Shown piece after piece: positions 25,901-38,159 of a stretch of 64,000 nucleotides of DNA. Positions within the stretch are counted from its first letter, which is position 1. Every line of letters begins with the position of its first letter. Both the position numbers and the translations under genes were made by a program. Under the pieces are notes generated by a model. It was given only the letters and a program-made list of their open reading frames with translations. It had not been told where the DNA came from and ran no database searches. This DNA is from Nymphaea colorata (taxonomy: Eukaryota; Streptophyta; Magnoliopsida; Nymphaeales; Nymphaeaceae): the NCBI RefSeq assembly GCF_008831285.2, contig NC_045145.1:3080723-3144722 (forward strand), written 5' to 3'.

Positions 25901-28900
25901 TTTTCAATTATCTAACTCCATCGAGTTGAACACATGAGAAGATTGGATAAGTGTGCAACTGCAAACTTCAATGTTTTAAGATGAGTACGAATAAGCATAA
26001 AGCTTCCAAATAAAACCTTTCAATATTCAGGCAGATAAGCAAACTGATAGACATTTACTGTTGCAGATAGGTCATGGAGACACTAAACTGCTTGGCTCAT
26101 TTCTCATCATTCCATCTAATGGCTAGTACGTGACTATCACTGAGACTTGAATATTAACATTTTTTTATCACTTCATGACTAACTCTTAATACTACTGACG
26201 TTGATTTTGTAACTTCTTAATGTCAATTATTTAATTACAAATTACATGTGCAAATGTTTGGCAAATGAATGTGATGCAGGGCAGGACCAGACCCATCACT
26301 CTCCTAGGTCCAGTTCTTCGCTTCAGGTTCCACCTTCGGGCATCAGTGCAGTTCATGAACCTTCAACCGTGGGATCCCCTGTGGACCCAAAGCACACACA
26401 AGAGGAGGTGCTTCTGCAAAGATACTCGAGGTGGACCAGGGGTTAAATTGTAATTTTGAGTTACATATGTTATTTTGTGATTCACTTTGTACGTATGTTC
26501 ATGTGATATCTATGTGGGTCTGTTTGGGTCGGGCACTTGTACAGGACCCGACCCATTGCTACTCTCACCCATATAAATGGGCGACGATTCTATTTTGTAT
26601 ACACTTGATGTCGAATGAAGAAAAGGTTTATTTTCGTTTGTGCTGCTTTCGTCTTCTACTTCTTGTTGCCTAGTGTAACTAGTTAGTTTAGAAAGTTTGT
26701 TGTCGTCTGCAAGTTGGCGTTGCAAAGTCTGGGATTTAGGAACTGTTTTCATAAAGTAGTCATTACAGAATGGTTATTATAAAGTCATAGACAATTGTAT
26801 TATATGAACTAATCATTGAGAACTCTCTCTCAAATATCAATACACATCCAGCTGTATCGCCAACATTGCCAATTCCAAAGCCTATACATTGCATCATTTA
26901 TGCCAATTCTAATACTGACATACAACCCTTGCACCTTTCATGAATATAACTGATTCCATGCCAACAACAGAAGCAGTAAATCCACCACTATAGGATGTTC
27001 AAGCTGAATACCATGGGAGAAAGAATAACTACATGCACAACCCTCTAGCTGCATAATCACGAGACATATTTCACACAGTTTCACAGTAAAGGATGCTGAA
27101 TACTATCAAGGTGCATGATATTCTGTCAATGGATTGAACCATCATTTCACATGTAATTATTAGCCAATGTTTCAAGCCATGACATCTTTATGTCTCCATA
27201 GAATGTCCAATGGGCAAATCCTTGTCTGTTACTTGTGAAACCATTACATTAATGAATCAAGTCACACAAACACATAGACAAAATGCTTGCCTGCATCTTC
27301 AATTTGACTCCATTTAGCTTTAACCCAAGTGGCACATCTGGATGCTTCACACAAAAATGTCATCAAGCTACTGAGGATACCATCCTGCTGATATATGACA
27401 CATTGGCTCACATTCCTCCATTATTTTTAAGGGAATATGAGATGTTACAACCTAAGCACCCAAGTTTCTAAATTGGCAATCTGACTGGGCAGCTGTGGTT
27501 GTTAGTCTACTGAATAGTCCTAGTTCTCCAAAGCACCATGAACCTTGTCACATATATCGCGTAAGGGTATTATACAACGAGGAATTTATCGGGTATAATA
27601 CGGCAAAATTGTATATCTCGGGAATATCTCAGGAAAATCTCTGCAAATAAATAAAAAATTTAAAACATTTAATAAATCTTGAAACTTATTAAAAAAATAA
27701 AAATTAATAAAAAATATGAAAAAACAAATATAATATGAGTATAATACCCTTTTTTCACGTTTTTTATTTTCTGGCGTTTTTTTAAAAAGACTCGCCTAAT
27801 TGCCATTTTATACGACTGACTTGTTTTTTACGTATTTAACACATTTTTTTTTATTAAGACACATTTTCTGTGACAATGGCACGAACTATTGATCGATGTT
27901 ATCTTCATCCAAATCACCACAAACTATGTTGTTGTTGTTGTGTATGTGTGTGCATTTGTAATGTTTATTTTTTAGTATATATCTGTGCATTTATTTAAAT
28001 CTGTTATCATTAACTCAGGTTTCTATCAAGTGATTCAAAATGATAATTATGATTTTGTCTTTATTACTTTTTTAGATTGTGCTTCTAGAATCTATACCTT
28101 GTTATTGATTTAAATTTTAAATTTAAGCAACTTAGTTAGACCAACTAGTCTTTTAGAGTATTGACCAACCTGTGCCCATCTTCTGATTTTGATAACTTGG
28201 ACATTACCATCTGTGATACAATGCACATCTAGTAAGCAACTAGTGCACACCTCATACGCAATTGACTGGCCTGATAACATGCCCAACAAGACATTGTCCA
28301 TTGCCAAGTGTCAAATAGCAACTATATGCTATGTTGTCAATGTTTATTAATTATTATGGATGAAGCAAAGGTGCAAAAACCTAATGCACCCTAACAGAAA
28401 ACGAGATAAATAAAGTTGTAAAAAGAAAGTTATCAAGAAACCTTTATTGCCTACTTTCCATTCGCAACATGCACTTCTAAGAGCAAGAAGTTTTCTCACT
28501 TTCATTTGTTGTATATAACAAAAACAATCTAACCAACACATATTTGATAATACAAACAGTGCCCCAGAAACTTTAGCCATCCTACAAAGTGATTAAACTC
28601 ATGATAAGAAAGAAAAATAAAAAAAGGCAATTGGAACAATTGTGCAATTTCCATTACACATTGAGAAGTAGTACAGTACTTCCATTACCTTTATATGACA
28701 ATATGAAGACAAAACCAACAATAAGCTGACGTTTGAACATGTTCATCACAATGATAGTAGGCACTTGGTTTCACATAAGATTCAATATTCACATGAAAGA
28801 TATAACATGGCAGTGCTTAAATACATCTATTGTTAACCATTTTAGCTGTCAGTGAATGATTGTTCTATTTACCAATGCATTGTGTTCAACTTTCAAGTCT

Positions 28901-31900
28901 GTTATACACAAATGGAACAATCTTTTCTAGTCCTGATATTTTTCCAAGTAGAAGCCATGCCACAGTCTAGTAAAGGAATGCAAAAGCCAGATGGAGAACC
29001 TTTGAATTTCAAAGAATTATTAGTCAGCAGAAAGCATGAACTCACCATCAAATCAGGAAAAGGCATCTTGACTTTTGTAAGCATGATTTCACAGTTATAT
29101 GCACGCCTTTGTTCAATCTGAAAATGTCAAACAATGTGACAGAACCAAAGTTATACATCCCATAAAAACACAAGTACTGGATAGGTAAAACAGCACAGAA
29201 TCCATTTAAATTCCTCTTTCTTTTCTATGACACATGAAGCCTCAATAGGACAGAGCAATAAAGAGATATATCTTAATCAGAATGTAAAATAAAGACTTTC
29301 ATCTTGATTACAAGTTGAACGGGCATTTAAGAATTGTCATCTAGGTCATTAACAAAATAGGTCTGCCACTTGTTTATTGCTTTCAGTTAGAGAAAATTAA
29401 TTCAAGTTCAAAAGTGACACAATAGTGTCACATTGATACAGGACCTTCACAGAGCAACAAAACCATTAGTTTGCAACAATCATTCAAGCGGGCAACAGTA
29501 GGTACACTACTGTTACAGCATTACATATAACCTCAAGCAACAGAACAACTGGCAAATCAATAAAGGAGATCCACAGGTGCAACCAAAAAACGAGATTGGA
29601 CTACAAAACCACCAATTACCAAGTGAACTTTCTCAGGCTTGAGTGCAAGTGATTTGCGACCTCCAGATTTTCCTCCAGACTTGTCAGCTGAATTTGCCAT
29701 TGCAGTAGAAAATAGAGTCTCTAGTTCTGACATGTCAAACTCGGGGGCACTACCAGGTAAATAAAGTTTAATCAGCACATGCTTCTGCTATTTTATAATC
29801 ATGTCTAGTAAAAATAGAATTTTACAACTGGAAAGCAAAATAAAAGGATGTAAAAGATGTCATACTTGAGACCATCATCTTGTTTCTGCCACTCTGCCCA
29901 CAAGCTTCCTTGCATGGCTCTAGTCACCTTAACCCAATGCAATGGCCTTAGTGATGAACGCCGAGGTGCTTGTTGAGGAGATTGTGCACGTGCCAAACCA
30001 AAAGCTTTTCCTCCAGCGACTTGGTTAACAGAAGAGACCTTGTTCCCTGATTGTAATGCTTTGGAACCCATAGGAGGAGGTGGCGGAACACCCCCTGCAG
30101 CCCTTGGTGGTGGAGGAACAGAACTGCTCTTTCCAAGAGGAGGTGGTGGAGGTGGAGGTGCTCCTTTAGCATTAAGAGAAGGAACAGCACTACGCCCACC
30201 AGGAGGAGGAGGAGGAGGTGGTGGAGAAGGCGATGTCCTTGGAGGTGGAGGAGGTGGTGGTGGAGCTACCACTGAATTGGGAGAAGTTTTCCCTCCACGG
30301 GAAGGTGGTGGAGGTGGCGCACCCACAAGATTTAGAGTAGATGTACGGCCTCCAGGAAGGGGAGGGGGAGGGGGAGGAGGTGGGGCTCCCATCATATTTG
30401 GAGTAGACATGCGGCCTCCAAGAGGAGGAGGTGGAGGTGGAGGTGGAGGTGGAGGCAGGGGCGTTGCCATCACATTTGGAGCGGATGTACAACCTCCATG
30501 AGGAGGGGGAGGGGGCGGTGGGGGAGGTGGTGCTCCAGCCACATTTGGAGTAAATGCACGACCACCGTGAGGAGGAGGAGGGGGCGGTGGTGCTCCAGCC
30601 ACATTTGGAGTAAATGCACGACCACCGTGAGGAGGAGGAGGGGGCGGTGGGGGAGGTGGTGCTCCAGCCACATTTGGAGTAGATGCACGACCTCCATGAG
30701 GAGGAGGAGGGGGCGGCGGAGGTGGAGGTGGAGGAGCACCAAGAGTCCCTTGAATTGTTAAAGGAGGAGGGGGAGGGAGGGCTCCTATCATATTTGAAGT
30801 GGAAGCAAGGACTCCAAAAGGAGAAGGTGGAGGAGGAGGTGGTGGTGGCGGTCTTATGACAGAAACTTGTCTGCCACTTGATGGAGGTGGAGGTGGAGGT
30901 GGAGGTGGGGTACCTATAGCCCTTGATGCAAAAGGAGGAGGAGGTGGTGGTGGTGGTGGTGGACAAAAGGAAGGAGCAGGTGTTGGCAGTAATGATGAGT
31001 ATGGGCCACTTGCATGAGAACCAAAGGCTGGAGGGGGTGGTGGTGGTGGTGGTGGTGGTGGATGAGGTGCAATCTTGTTTGTGGTTGAAGGAGATGCATG
31101 TGGTGCACGTGAAACAAATGTCCTTGGTGTGCTATCAGAGAATGAATTGGAGGATGTGTCCTGTGAAGGTAGGAAATGTGTAACTGAGGAGGGAGGAAGT
31201 GGTGGTGGAGACGGAGGTGGAGGTTGAGGTGGAGGCAGTGGTGTGGGTGGAGATGAAGAAGTGGATGTTGCAGATGACTTGCTTACACATGAAGGTGGCT
31301 TGGTAGGTGAGGGCTGAGAGGAAGCAAGATTTGCTCTTGATGGAGGAGGACGTGGTGAACGTGAGAACGGAGGAGAGGAGTTAGGAACTAAAGGTGAACG
31401 AGGCAGCTCCCTTGAAGGAGAAGAAAGAGGCTTTTGTGAGTTAGATGATGTAACCATAGCTGCTGAAAGAGGCCTTTTTGAGGTAGTATGAGCTGTGTCA
31501 TGCCCAAGTTCAGCAGTTGGGGGATTACTACTAAAAGGTGCAGTTGATGAAAATGGTTCACTGCTAGGACAAGTTTGTGGATCAGCATCAATCTCAAAGA
31601 AAGGTGGTGCACTATTGTACCTTGAGGGAGGTGGAGGGCGAACATGTGGAGCATAGGAATCTAAATTTTCTACAGACTTTGGTTCAATCCATCTTGGTAT
31701 AGTCTTTGGCCTTGCAGATTTTGCAGGAGTAACTTTACCACCTCTTCCAATGGCATTTTGCTTCTCCAACACTGTGCCAGCTTCAGACTGTACAGTTGGG
31801 GCCTGCTGCTGATTAGTCAATGTGGATGGCTGCTTTTCAGGTTTGCCATCTGAAACTACACTTCCTGATTCTGCCTGTAAAACTTTACTCTTTGATTCTG

Positions 31901-34422
31901 CCTGAACAACACAATTCTCCAAACTCTTTTTGGTTGACGTGTCATCTCCTTGTTGATGACGGACACCGCTCAAGTTGCTAAGCTGAGAGTTTCTAAGTCC
32001 ATCTTCTTCTCTTGCATAAAGAACCTCAGCGTCAGTAAATATCTCTGGAACTACAATTCCTGATTCTGGCTGTAAAACTTTACTCTCTATCTCAGCCAGA
32101 ACAACACAATTCTCCAAACTCTTTTTGGTTGACATGTCATCTCCTTGTTGATGACGGACACCGCTCAAGTTGCTAAGCTGAGAGTTTCTACGTCCATCTT
32201 CTTCTCTTGCATAAAGAACCTCAGCGTCAGTAAATATCTCTGGAACTACAATTCCTGATTCTGGCTGTAAAACTTTACTCTCTATCTCAGCCAGAACAAC
32301 ACAATTCTCCAAACTCTTTTTGGTTGACGTGTCATCAGCTTGTTGATGATGGACAGCACCCAAGTTGTTAAGCTGAGAGTTTCTGAGTCCATCTTCTCCT
32401 CTTGCATCAAGCAACTCAGTGTCAGTAAATATCTCTGGAACTTCATAAAATTCCTCTGCCGCAAAGCCCTCTCGATCATCCCCATCCACAGCCACCTCTT
32501 TGTTTGATCTCTGGGGGTCAGCAGCATCAGGATCCAAAAAGAGAACCTGTCGGGAACACCAGTTTCCTTGATTCTTGTCTCGAACCAAAAACCTAGAAAG
32601 GGCAAAGAGAATACAAAAAGAAAGAGTAAGAAGGATAGGCGAGAGTGCATGCCTCTGCTTTGAAGTCTCTTGGATAATGGTCCTTGGTGTTCCACAGGAT
32701 GTCAATATCCTCCTTTCCAAGCACCAAGATATTAGATTGGATAAATGCAGTGTTAAACATCACCCTGAATAACATCTCCTCATGTTCCATACTTTCATCC
32801 AGGTTGATGCATTCAAGGACCACATCCCCTTGAATTTGGCAATGTATGTCCACTTTAATGGGCGTAAAGTTCTCCTGCATTACAGTAAAAGGTCCGCATA
32901 ACACATCAAAGAGAAGACTGGATGTTACAATGCTCCATCACATGAAGCCATACAAATTACCTGTTTGTAGTACGCTCTGTGATTTTTCTTTTTTGATGTT
33001 GGAAAAAGAACCTTAGAGTTCCGATTTGAAGAGCTGGATGGATCCTGCCCATAAACACGGACTACAGGCCTACAGACTCCTTTGCCAAGGATTGGAAAAA
33101 CTCTGAGAACAAGACTATCCAAAGTCAACAGCTTATCAGGTGGAGGCCACTCAGAGCCAGCATTTCTTCTTGAGATATACTGGAGGTATCTCAACTGGGA
33201 GGGAATTGGATTTAATGGAGTCAGTAATTGGAGAAGTTCCTTGGGTGATTGTTTGTATATCATGTCCAGTGTTTTCTGTTCTCCTGTGTACTGTTTCCTG
33301 AATATAAGGAGGCCAGCAAGCATGAATGCTAACACAGGCCATCCTCCCTTTTCGCAATGCATAAGCAATATATTTTGTTGGCCTTCAAGAGACAACCAAC
33401 TCTCGCTTGACCTCAAAAAGTGATGTACCATCTCCAATGAGAGCAAAGGGCACCCCTCGTAATGCCTAGGGTAGTCCATCACAGTCATATCATACTCTGA
33501 CAGAACATCTGTAAATTGACTCCTCTTTCCTCCGTCCCTAAAGTTAAAAACCATGAAGGCCGCATCGGGGTAATATTCTTGTAACTGTCTTGCAACGCCG
33601 CCCAAGTAAGACTTGTACTCAATCTCTTCCAAGACATCAGTGGAGAAGCAGCAATCAAAGACTGCAAAAAAATGATACTTCAATTGTCAAGTACCCCGAG
33701 TGAAAGTGTACATAAACAAGCGCAAAGTCGATTAGTGTTGAACTGGTAAAACTCATTAACAAACAATTTCATGTTAAAGGCACACCCAGAATTAGAAAAC
33801 AATACAGGATGCTTCTCAGGACTATTTCCCTCATTTAACTGCTAAACACTGTAAACGCGACAGCGAATTCTTTGACTCGTGCCATACAATGAGGGAACTC
33901 AAAAGATAAGCGGGAAAAAATGATATAAATGACCAAGTAATTCGCAGCAAGATTCGGGCAAAAAAAAGTAGCACAATCACTAGAACAAAATAGCATTTGA
34001 TCTCGAACAAGAAGCAAAACAGGTAGGGATCATTCCATTCAGCAAGGCTATTTTCGTAGTCGAGAACATAGAAGAAAAGGGACCGATCCACTAATCGGCC
34101 AGACTAGGACGACCCGCACAAAAAATGACATAACAAGGAAAAGAATAAAAAACCAAATTTCTATGATAAAAGGGGAAAAGAAGAACCGCAAAACGGAAAG
34201 ACTCGAAAACCAAAAGCAGTTTCTTCTGCACTCGTCAATTAGCACACGAAACACGAAGATCGGCAGCAACAAAGGCGATCAACAGCACATTCCACACGTA
34301 AACCGCAACAAACACTAGACGCAGAACCGACCGCAGGGCGAAGACTCACCGTACACCCTCTCCGCGATCTCCAGGAGCCGATCCGGCGGTTTCCTGTAAA
34401 ATAACCGCCGAAACAGCGCCAT
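20374..34422 (-). CDS. Class II formin (PTEN-C2-FH1-FH2), 17 coding exons
   Basis: Formins nucleate and elongate actin; FH1 feeds profilin-actin and FH2 caps barbed ends. Class II plant formins also link actin to membranes or microtubules through a PTEN-like region. Exons, 5' to 3': 34350-34422, 32961-33661, 32653-32874, 29866-32546, 29620-29749, 29046-29117, 25706-25804, 25520-25561, 25233-25313, 25095-25145, 24920-25001, 23481-23575, 22622-22693, 22427-22543, 22230-22298, 22068-22134, 20374-20525. All junctions keep frame and give about 1,601 residues, near the usual size. The start [19 protein letters not shown] is the class II N-terminus. PTEN-like: residues about 1-190, with P-loop HCEKGGWP at 126-133 lacking the catalytic Arg, so probably not a phosphatase. 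C2-like: about 200-330. Linker repeats: 368-562. FH1: about 765-1160. FH2: about 1196-1580, with RPLHWVKV and [11 protein letters not shown] (1402-1412). The tail is [13 protein letters not shown]. Intron 3 is GC-AG. The orthologue within class II (FH5-, FH13/14- or FH20-like) is not resolved. Confidence 0.93.
22894..22933. repeat. (CA)n(TA)n microsatellite in formin intron 12
   Basis: A CA run passes directly into a TA run. It lies between exons 12 and 13. Confidence 0.9.
26246..26760. mobile_element. LTR-retrotransposon-like fragment in formin intron 6
   Basis: This part of the 3.2 kb intron has GC content and word use unlike its surroundings. It contains CCCATATAAATGGGCGACG (TATA-like) about 60 bp before a T/C-rich stretch with GTTTATTTTCGTTTGTG and CTTCTACTTCTTGTTGCC, the layout of a plant LTR promoter and R/U5 region. 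Upstream is a short open frame of about 65 residues ending in TRG, possibly a coding remnant. No paired LTR or target duplication was identified, so a solo LTR or truncated copy is most likely. Confidence 0.35.
30050..31250 (-). repeat. FH1 proline-codon repeat array
   Basis: Within formin exon 4, runs of 6-13 prolines alternate with short spacers of the type [25 protein letters not shown] and [12 protein letters not shown]. The spacer units are near-copies and have clearly expanded in tandem. At 30541-30660 two successive units are almost identical. The plus strand is correspondingly GGA/GGT/GGC-rich and opens several glycine-rich shadow frames. Confidence 0.9.
31857..32441 (-). repeat. Three tandem 195 bp repeats in the formin linker
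   Basis: The units are 32247-32441, 32052-32246 and 31857-32051. Each encodes 65 residues starting VPEIFTDxEx and running through NSQLxNL and [11 protein letters not shown] to ESG. Units 2 and 3 are nearly identical and unit 1 is more diverged, suggesting two rounds of duplication. Frame is preserved. The repeat is acidic and Ser/Glu-rich, between the C2-like domain and FH1, with no known domain. Confidence 0.93.
32547..32652 (-). other. GC-AG intron (formin intron 3)
   Basis: A 106 bp intron with donor GCAGAG|GCATGC and acceptor CCCGACAG|GTTCTC. The GC donor is needed to join DFKAE to VLFLDPD in frame, as class II formins do. No GT donor at this position keeps the family alignment. The large downstream open frame appears to start at 32720, but that Met is in another frame upstream of this intron and is not used. 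Confidence 0.8.
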
Positions 34423-34828
34423 CGGCGAGCGCTGCTTCCCCGGCGGTCTCCAGAGCGCCCCGACCGGAAATCCTCCGGCCGATCGCCGGAGTCTCCAAAC
34501 GCAAAGCCGCTACCAGGCCGTCCGACCCTCCAATCGCCGCCAAGCTCCCGCAGAATTCCTCCGTGGGCCGCGGAAACGTGAAGGAGAGACCGCGGGCGGC
34601 GCGCGGAGCAAGAGTGGGAAGCAAGAAAGGAACGCAAGACGAGGAAGAGACGGCAGGCGAACCGACGGAGACTTCTATCTGGAAATGCAATCAACGCCCG
34701 ATTGAAGCGAAACAGAGAGGAAGGTAGGGGAGGAGAGTCGAAGGCATGCAGTGGAGGAATTGCAGACAAAAGTGGACTCGATCGGGTCTGACCAGTGCCC
34801 TGGTTTTGCGTTGTCTGAAGGCAGGCCA

Positions 34829-34836
34829 CCACGTGG
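34829..34836. promoter_or_regulatory. G-box-like palindrome upstream of formin
   Basis: CCACGTGG, an ACGT-core palindrome of the type bound by plant bZIP and bHLH factors, lies about 410 bp upstream of the formin start codon in a GC-rich promoter-proximal stretch. Function is inferred from the motif only. Confidence 0.35.
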
Positions 34837-37800
34837 AGGGACGATGGAGAGAGGAAAGGCGTCCCTTCTCTCCCCTCCCGGCGTGAGCTTAAAACATCAG
34901 AATGTTATTTCCCTTCTTCTTTTAACATTATTAAAAACCACCCTGCCTTCAAAAGTGTGGATGGATCGGATTCATCAGAACCCGATTCATTTGGACCTGC
35001 TAAGCACGCAGATCCAGATAACTCCGAATAGATCGGATTTGATTTTTCGATTTGGGCACTGCTTCAAAGTTGAATCCAAATTCACATACTCAAAGAACAA
35101 TTTTTTCAAACTTAAAACAAAAAAAAAAAAAGTTTCATTAAAGTAACTTATGCCTGGTCTAATTAAGTCGGATTTGATCGTGCAAAGGCTCTTAAAGTGT
35201 CATAGTTCTACATTGTTGAAACGTAATGATCATTAATATAATTCAATAAGAATGAACCCTTTAATACAAATTTAAAATATATGCGCCATTATTATTAACT
35301 TAGGTAATCCATGTTATAAAGTAACTTTTATGATCCAAAAAGCTATATTGAGATTCACGAGGTGTTTCGATGTCGCAAAAAACGACCGGACAAGTGTCCC
35401 TAAAGTATTGGTTAGCGGACCAAAAAGCTGCATGTTTACCATGCCTTAATCTAATCTCTCTTTTTAAGTTTTTATATGTTGGTCACATGTGAATAGTTTT
35501 ATAACTGTTTAGTTTCGTTTTCTGTCTCAAATCTTATACGGTTGTATCCGTAGACGTACATTATTTCGTATTGATCATAATAAATTAAATTAGGTACGTG
35601 GTAAAAAATATTTATCTGTTATTTTATTAATTTATTAGTTGTTAAATGCCAAATTTGACAGATAGAGGCGTTATATGTTTTTAAAAGACTTGTTTTTGGC
35701 TCCTAATCGTTTGGTTTTCTCTAAAATTACAATAAACAATAATGTGAGGTGTGATCACATGTGTCCTCATGGTCAATATCTTTAGCCTATACTCAACATG
35801 GGGGCCAACTTGTCGCAGGGAAACGTGCACTAGTTTATTATGTTCATCCACATTTTCAAAGGAGACCCTCCTTATTTTCATTTTTTTGGAAAAGTGCTCA
35901 CTTTTTATTAGAAATTTTCGAATAACAGACCTAAGTTTTTTTTTTTTTTTTTAAATGTTAACTTAGGAGAAACCACCCTTGGTAAAACCCTGATTTTATA
36001 CTTTTATGTTTTTTAAAGATTCTGGTTTCTTTTAGGACCTGAATGAACATCCTTCAACTGTAACGTCGTGTTTCTTTATTAATTTAATATCCAATACAAT
36101 GTCCATGAAGCTTTGTGAACATTGTTCGTTTAAGTTGAAAAGTTCATTTGGATGATTTTCTTGGCAAAGGGGAATTGATCAGCAAAATTACAACCATAAC
36201 AAACTGCTTTTGAAATTATAAACAAAAACAAGCCCCTGAAATAAAAAGTTCATGAAAATTTAGCACAATGATGTTGTAGACTGGTAGTTGGTCTGCCTTG
36301 TTTTTTTTAACTTAGCATCCAGCGAACGTATAAGTTAAAAAACTATGCACAAGTGCTCGATGTTTTCAAGTTCTCTTATTAAAATCTAATTTAATGAACC
36401 GATCGATTCAGTGATTCAGTTATGAATTAGTAACAAAACACTATCATATCATATTTACAAATAAATGGAATAAATATATAAAATAAATACATAAATTGAA
36501 TTATGATAATATGTGGTGCACTCGAATCGAGTTGCTACGGATTTGATTTGAATCAGCTTACTGAGGCCGACGGAATTTTTCAGATTTTACTAAAAAAAAT
36601 GTTCATGAAAACTTGAAATGCACTTGTTATAATCTTTGAGATCAAGGATTTACCAGATCTCAACTACCTTCATCTTTCTCCCTCGGCTTCATGCATCTTA
36701 TTTTATGCCAAATTCACATAAATTAAGAGCTCGATGGGACAAAACACCAAAAAGATCGCATTCTCAAATCATGGCGATCAATTGGCACCGGCCAAAGCGG
36801 GAGAGGCCCACGACAAAAAGGCGCAGCTATGATCATGGAGCAACAACAGGCGGTGATGATCCCAGATCACAACAACGTTCACGTTTTTCCAAGTTCTTAA
36901 AATATGCATCGGATCATCAATGCCTTTCCAGCTTAAGTCCGGCGTTCGGGCCCATGCCAAATTCATGATTAAGCAAACGGGATCCTGATTTTCAGGAACT
37001 TGGAGTTGTTGGGGTTATGATTGTTTATGCAAGTCCTTCTTTTTATCTTTTTCCCCTTTTCAATGTGAAGATAGATATATCAATACACTTGCAGTTGCCT
37101 TTGCAATTTTTTATTGCATAAGAAGTGGGTTGGAAAAATTTTTAACTAAAACAGATCTAATTTGAACCCGAATTATAGAGAGTATATTTTGGGGTTTTAG
37201 TTACATGGTGTTTCATAAATTTGTGTTAAAAATTGTCATCGATTTGTTGGCACTAAATGCATTTCAAAGATTAAGATAGATTCATGAAACACTATGTTTT
37301 GGTATTATGTCTCAACTTCTGAATTATATTTGTAAAACACTTTTCTTAGTGTTTATGCTGTCAAACGCTTCTTTAAGGTGAAATTTGATGGCCCCTTGAA
37401 TGTAAGATCTAGGAGCAGGTTTCAGATCCACAATGCTTGCATGCACTTAGTCATGGATTTGAAATCCATTGTTGCTTTAAATAGTGAATCTCGTAGGAAT
37501 AGATCACATGATCTGACCTATCATGGGTCAAAAGGTGTCATTTGGCAACTGTAATATATTGTTACTATCTTTTGAATCTGCTTTAAAAAATAAAACAAAT
37601 TTATGAAACACTTGTTACCGTATCTTATCAATTTACCCTAATTTTTAAAGCATGTTCATGAAGCAAATAACACAATTTACAGATGATAGACCACACCATT
37701 ATCGGCAATAATAATGTAGTTTTGGCCGGTCCCCTTTGACAATGACCCGGTTAGTCCGATCCAGCTAAGTTTATTAATATCGAAGCATATAGGTCCTTTT

Positions 37801-38000
37801 CATGGAACATAAAATGATAAGAGGCTCGACCCAACTTGTTTACAATGACCGCCCATATAAGATCTGTACCGGTTCGGCTTATATTACTCAATGTAGTAAT
37901 CATCCTCTGATAAATTAATTACAACAAGTTATCTCATACTTAAGGTGGTGGAGCCACATATGGGGTTGTGAGAGCAGTTACCCATACTGTCCCATAAAAA
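34837..38000. other. Upstream spacer, AT-rich
   Basis: No supported gene. Small open frames at 36636-36968 exist on both strands of the same DNA and resemble nothing known. Around 37.37-37.56 kb there are GGTGAAATTTGATGGCCCC and GATTTGAAATCC words reminiscent of the Tourist-like repeats, too decayed to bound. Confidence 0.45.
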
Positions 38001-38031
<31 letters not shown>

Positions 38032-38098
38032 TATATATATAGAAAGAGAGAGAGAGAGAGAGAGGCGCCCTTAAGAGTTTTTTGATTGGTGCCCTTCA

Positions 38099-38157
<59 letters not shown>
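37946..38157. repeat. hAT-type end fragment and compound microsatellite
   Basis: GGTGGTGGAGCCACATATGGG resembles the left end of the CAGTGGCGGAGCC family and is followed by a diverged form of its internal hairpin motif. Then come (AAAT)n, (TA)n, (GA)n at 38006-38064 and a long (TA)n at 38105-38156. Confidence 0.5.

Positions 38158-38159
<2 letters not shown>

Noticed and set aside
30190-30966. Ser/Thr-rich, Gly-rich and Leu/His-rich frames across the FH1 region
   Set aside because: They are shadow frames of GGA/CCT-repeat DNA encoding FH1.
29805-32720. Treating the 971-codon minus frame with its Met at 32720 as a stand-alone gene
   Set aside because: The Met lies upstream of the GC-AG intron in a different frame from exon 3. 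The frame is formin exon 4 plus intron sequence at both ends.
36636-36968. 110-codon plus frame and overlapping minus frame
   Set aside because: Both strands open over the same DNA and neither resembles a known protein.
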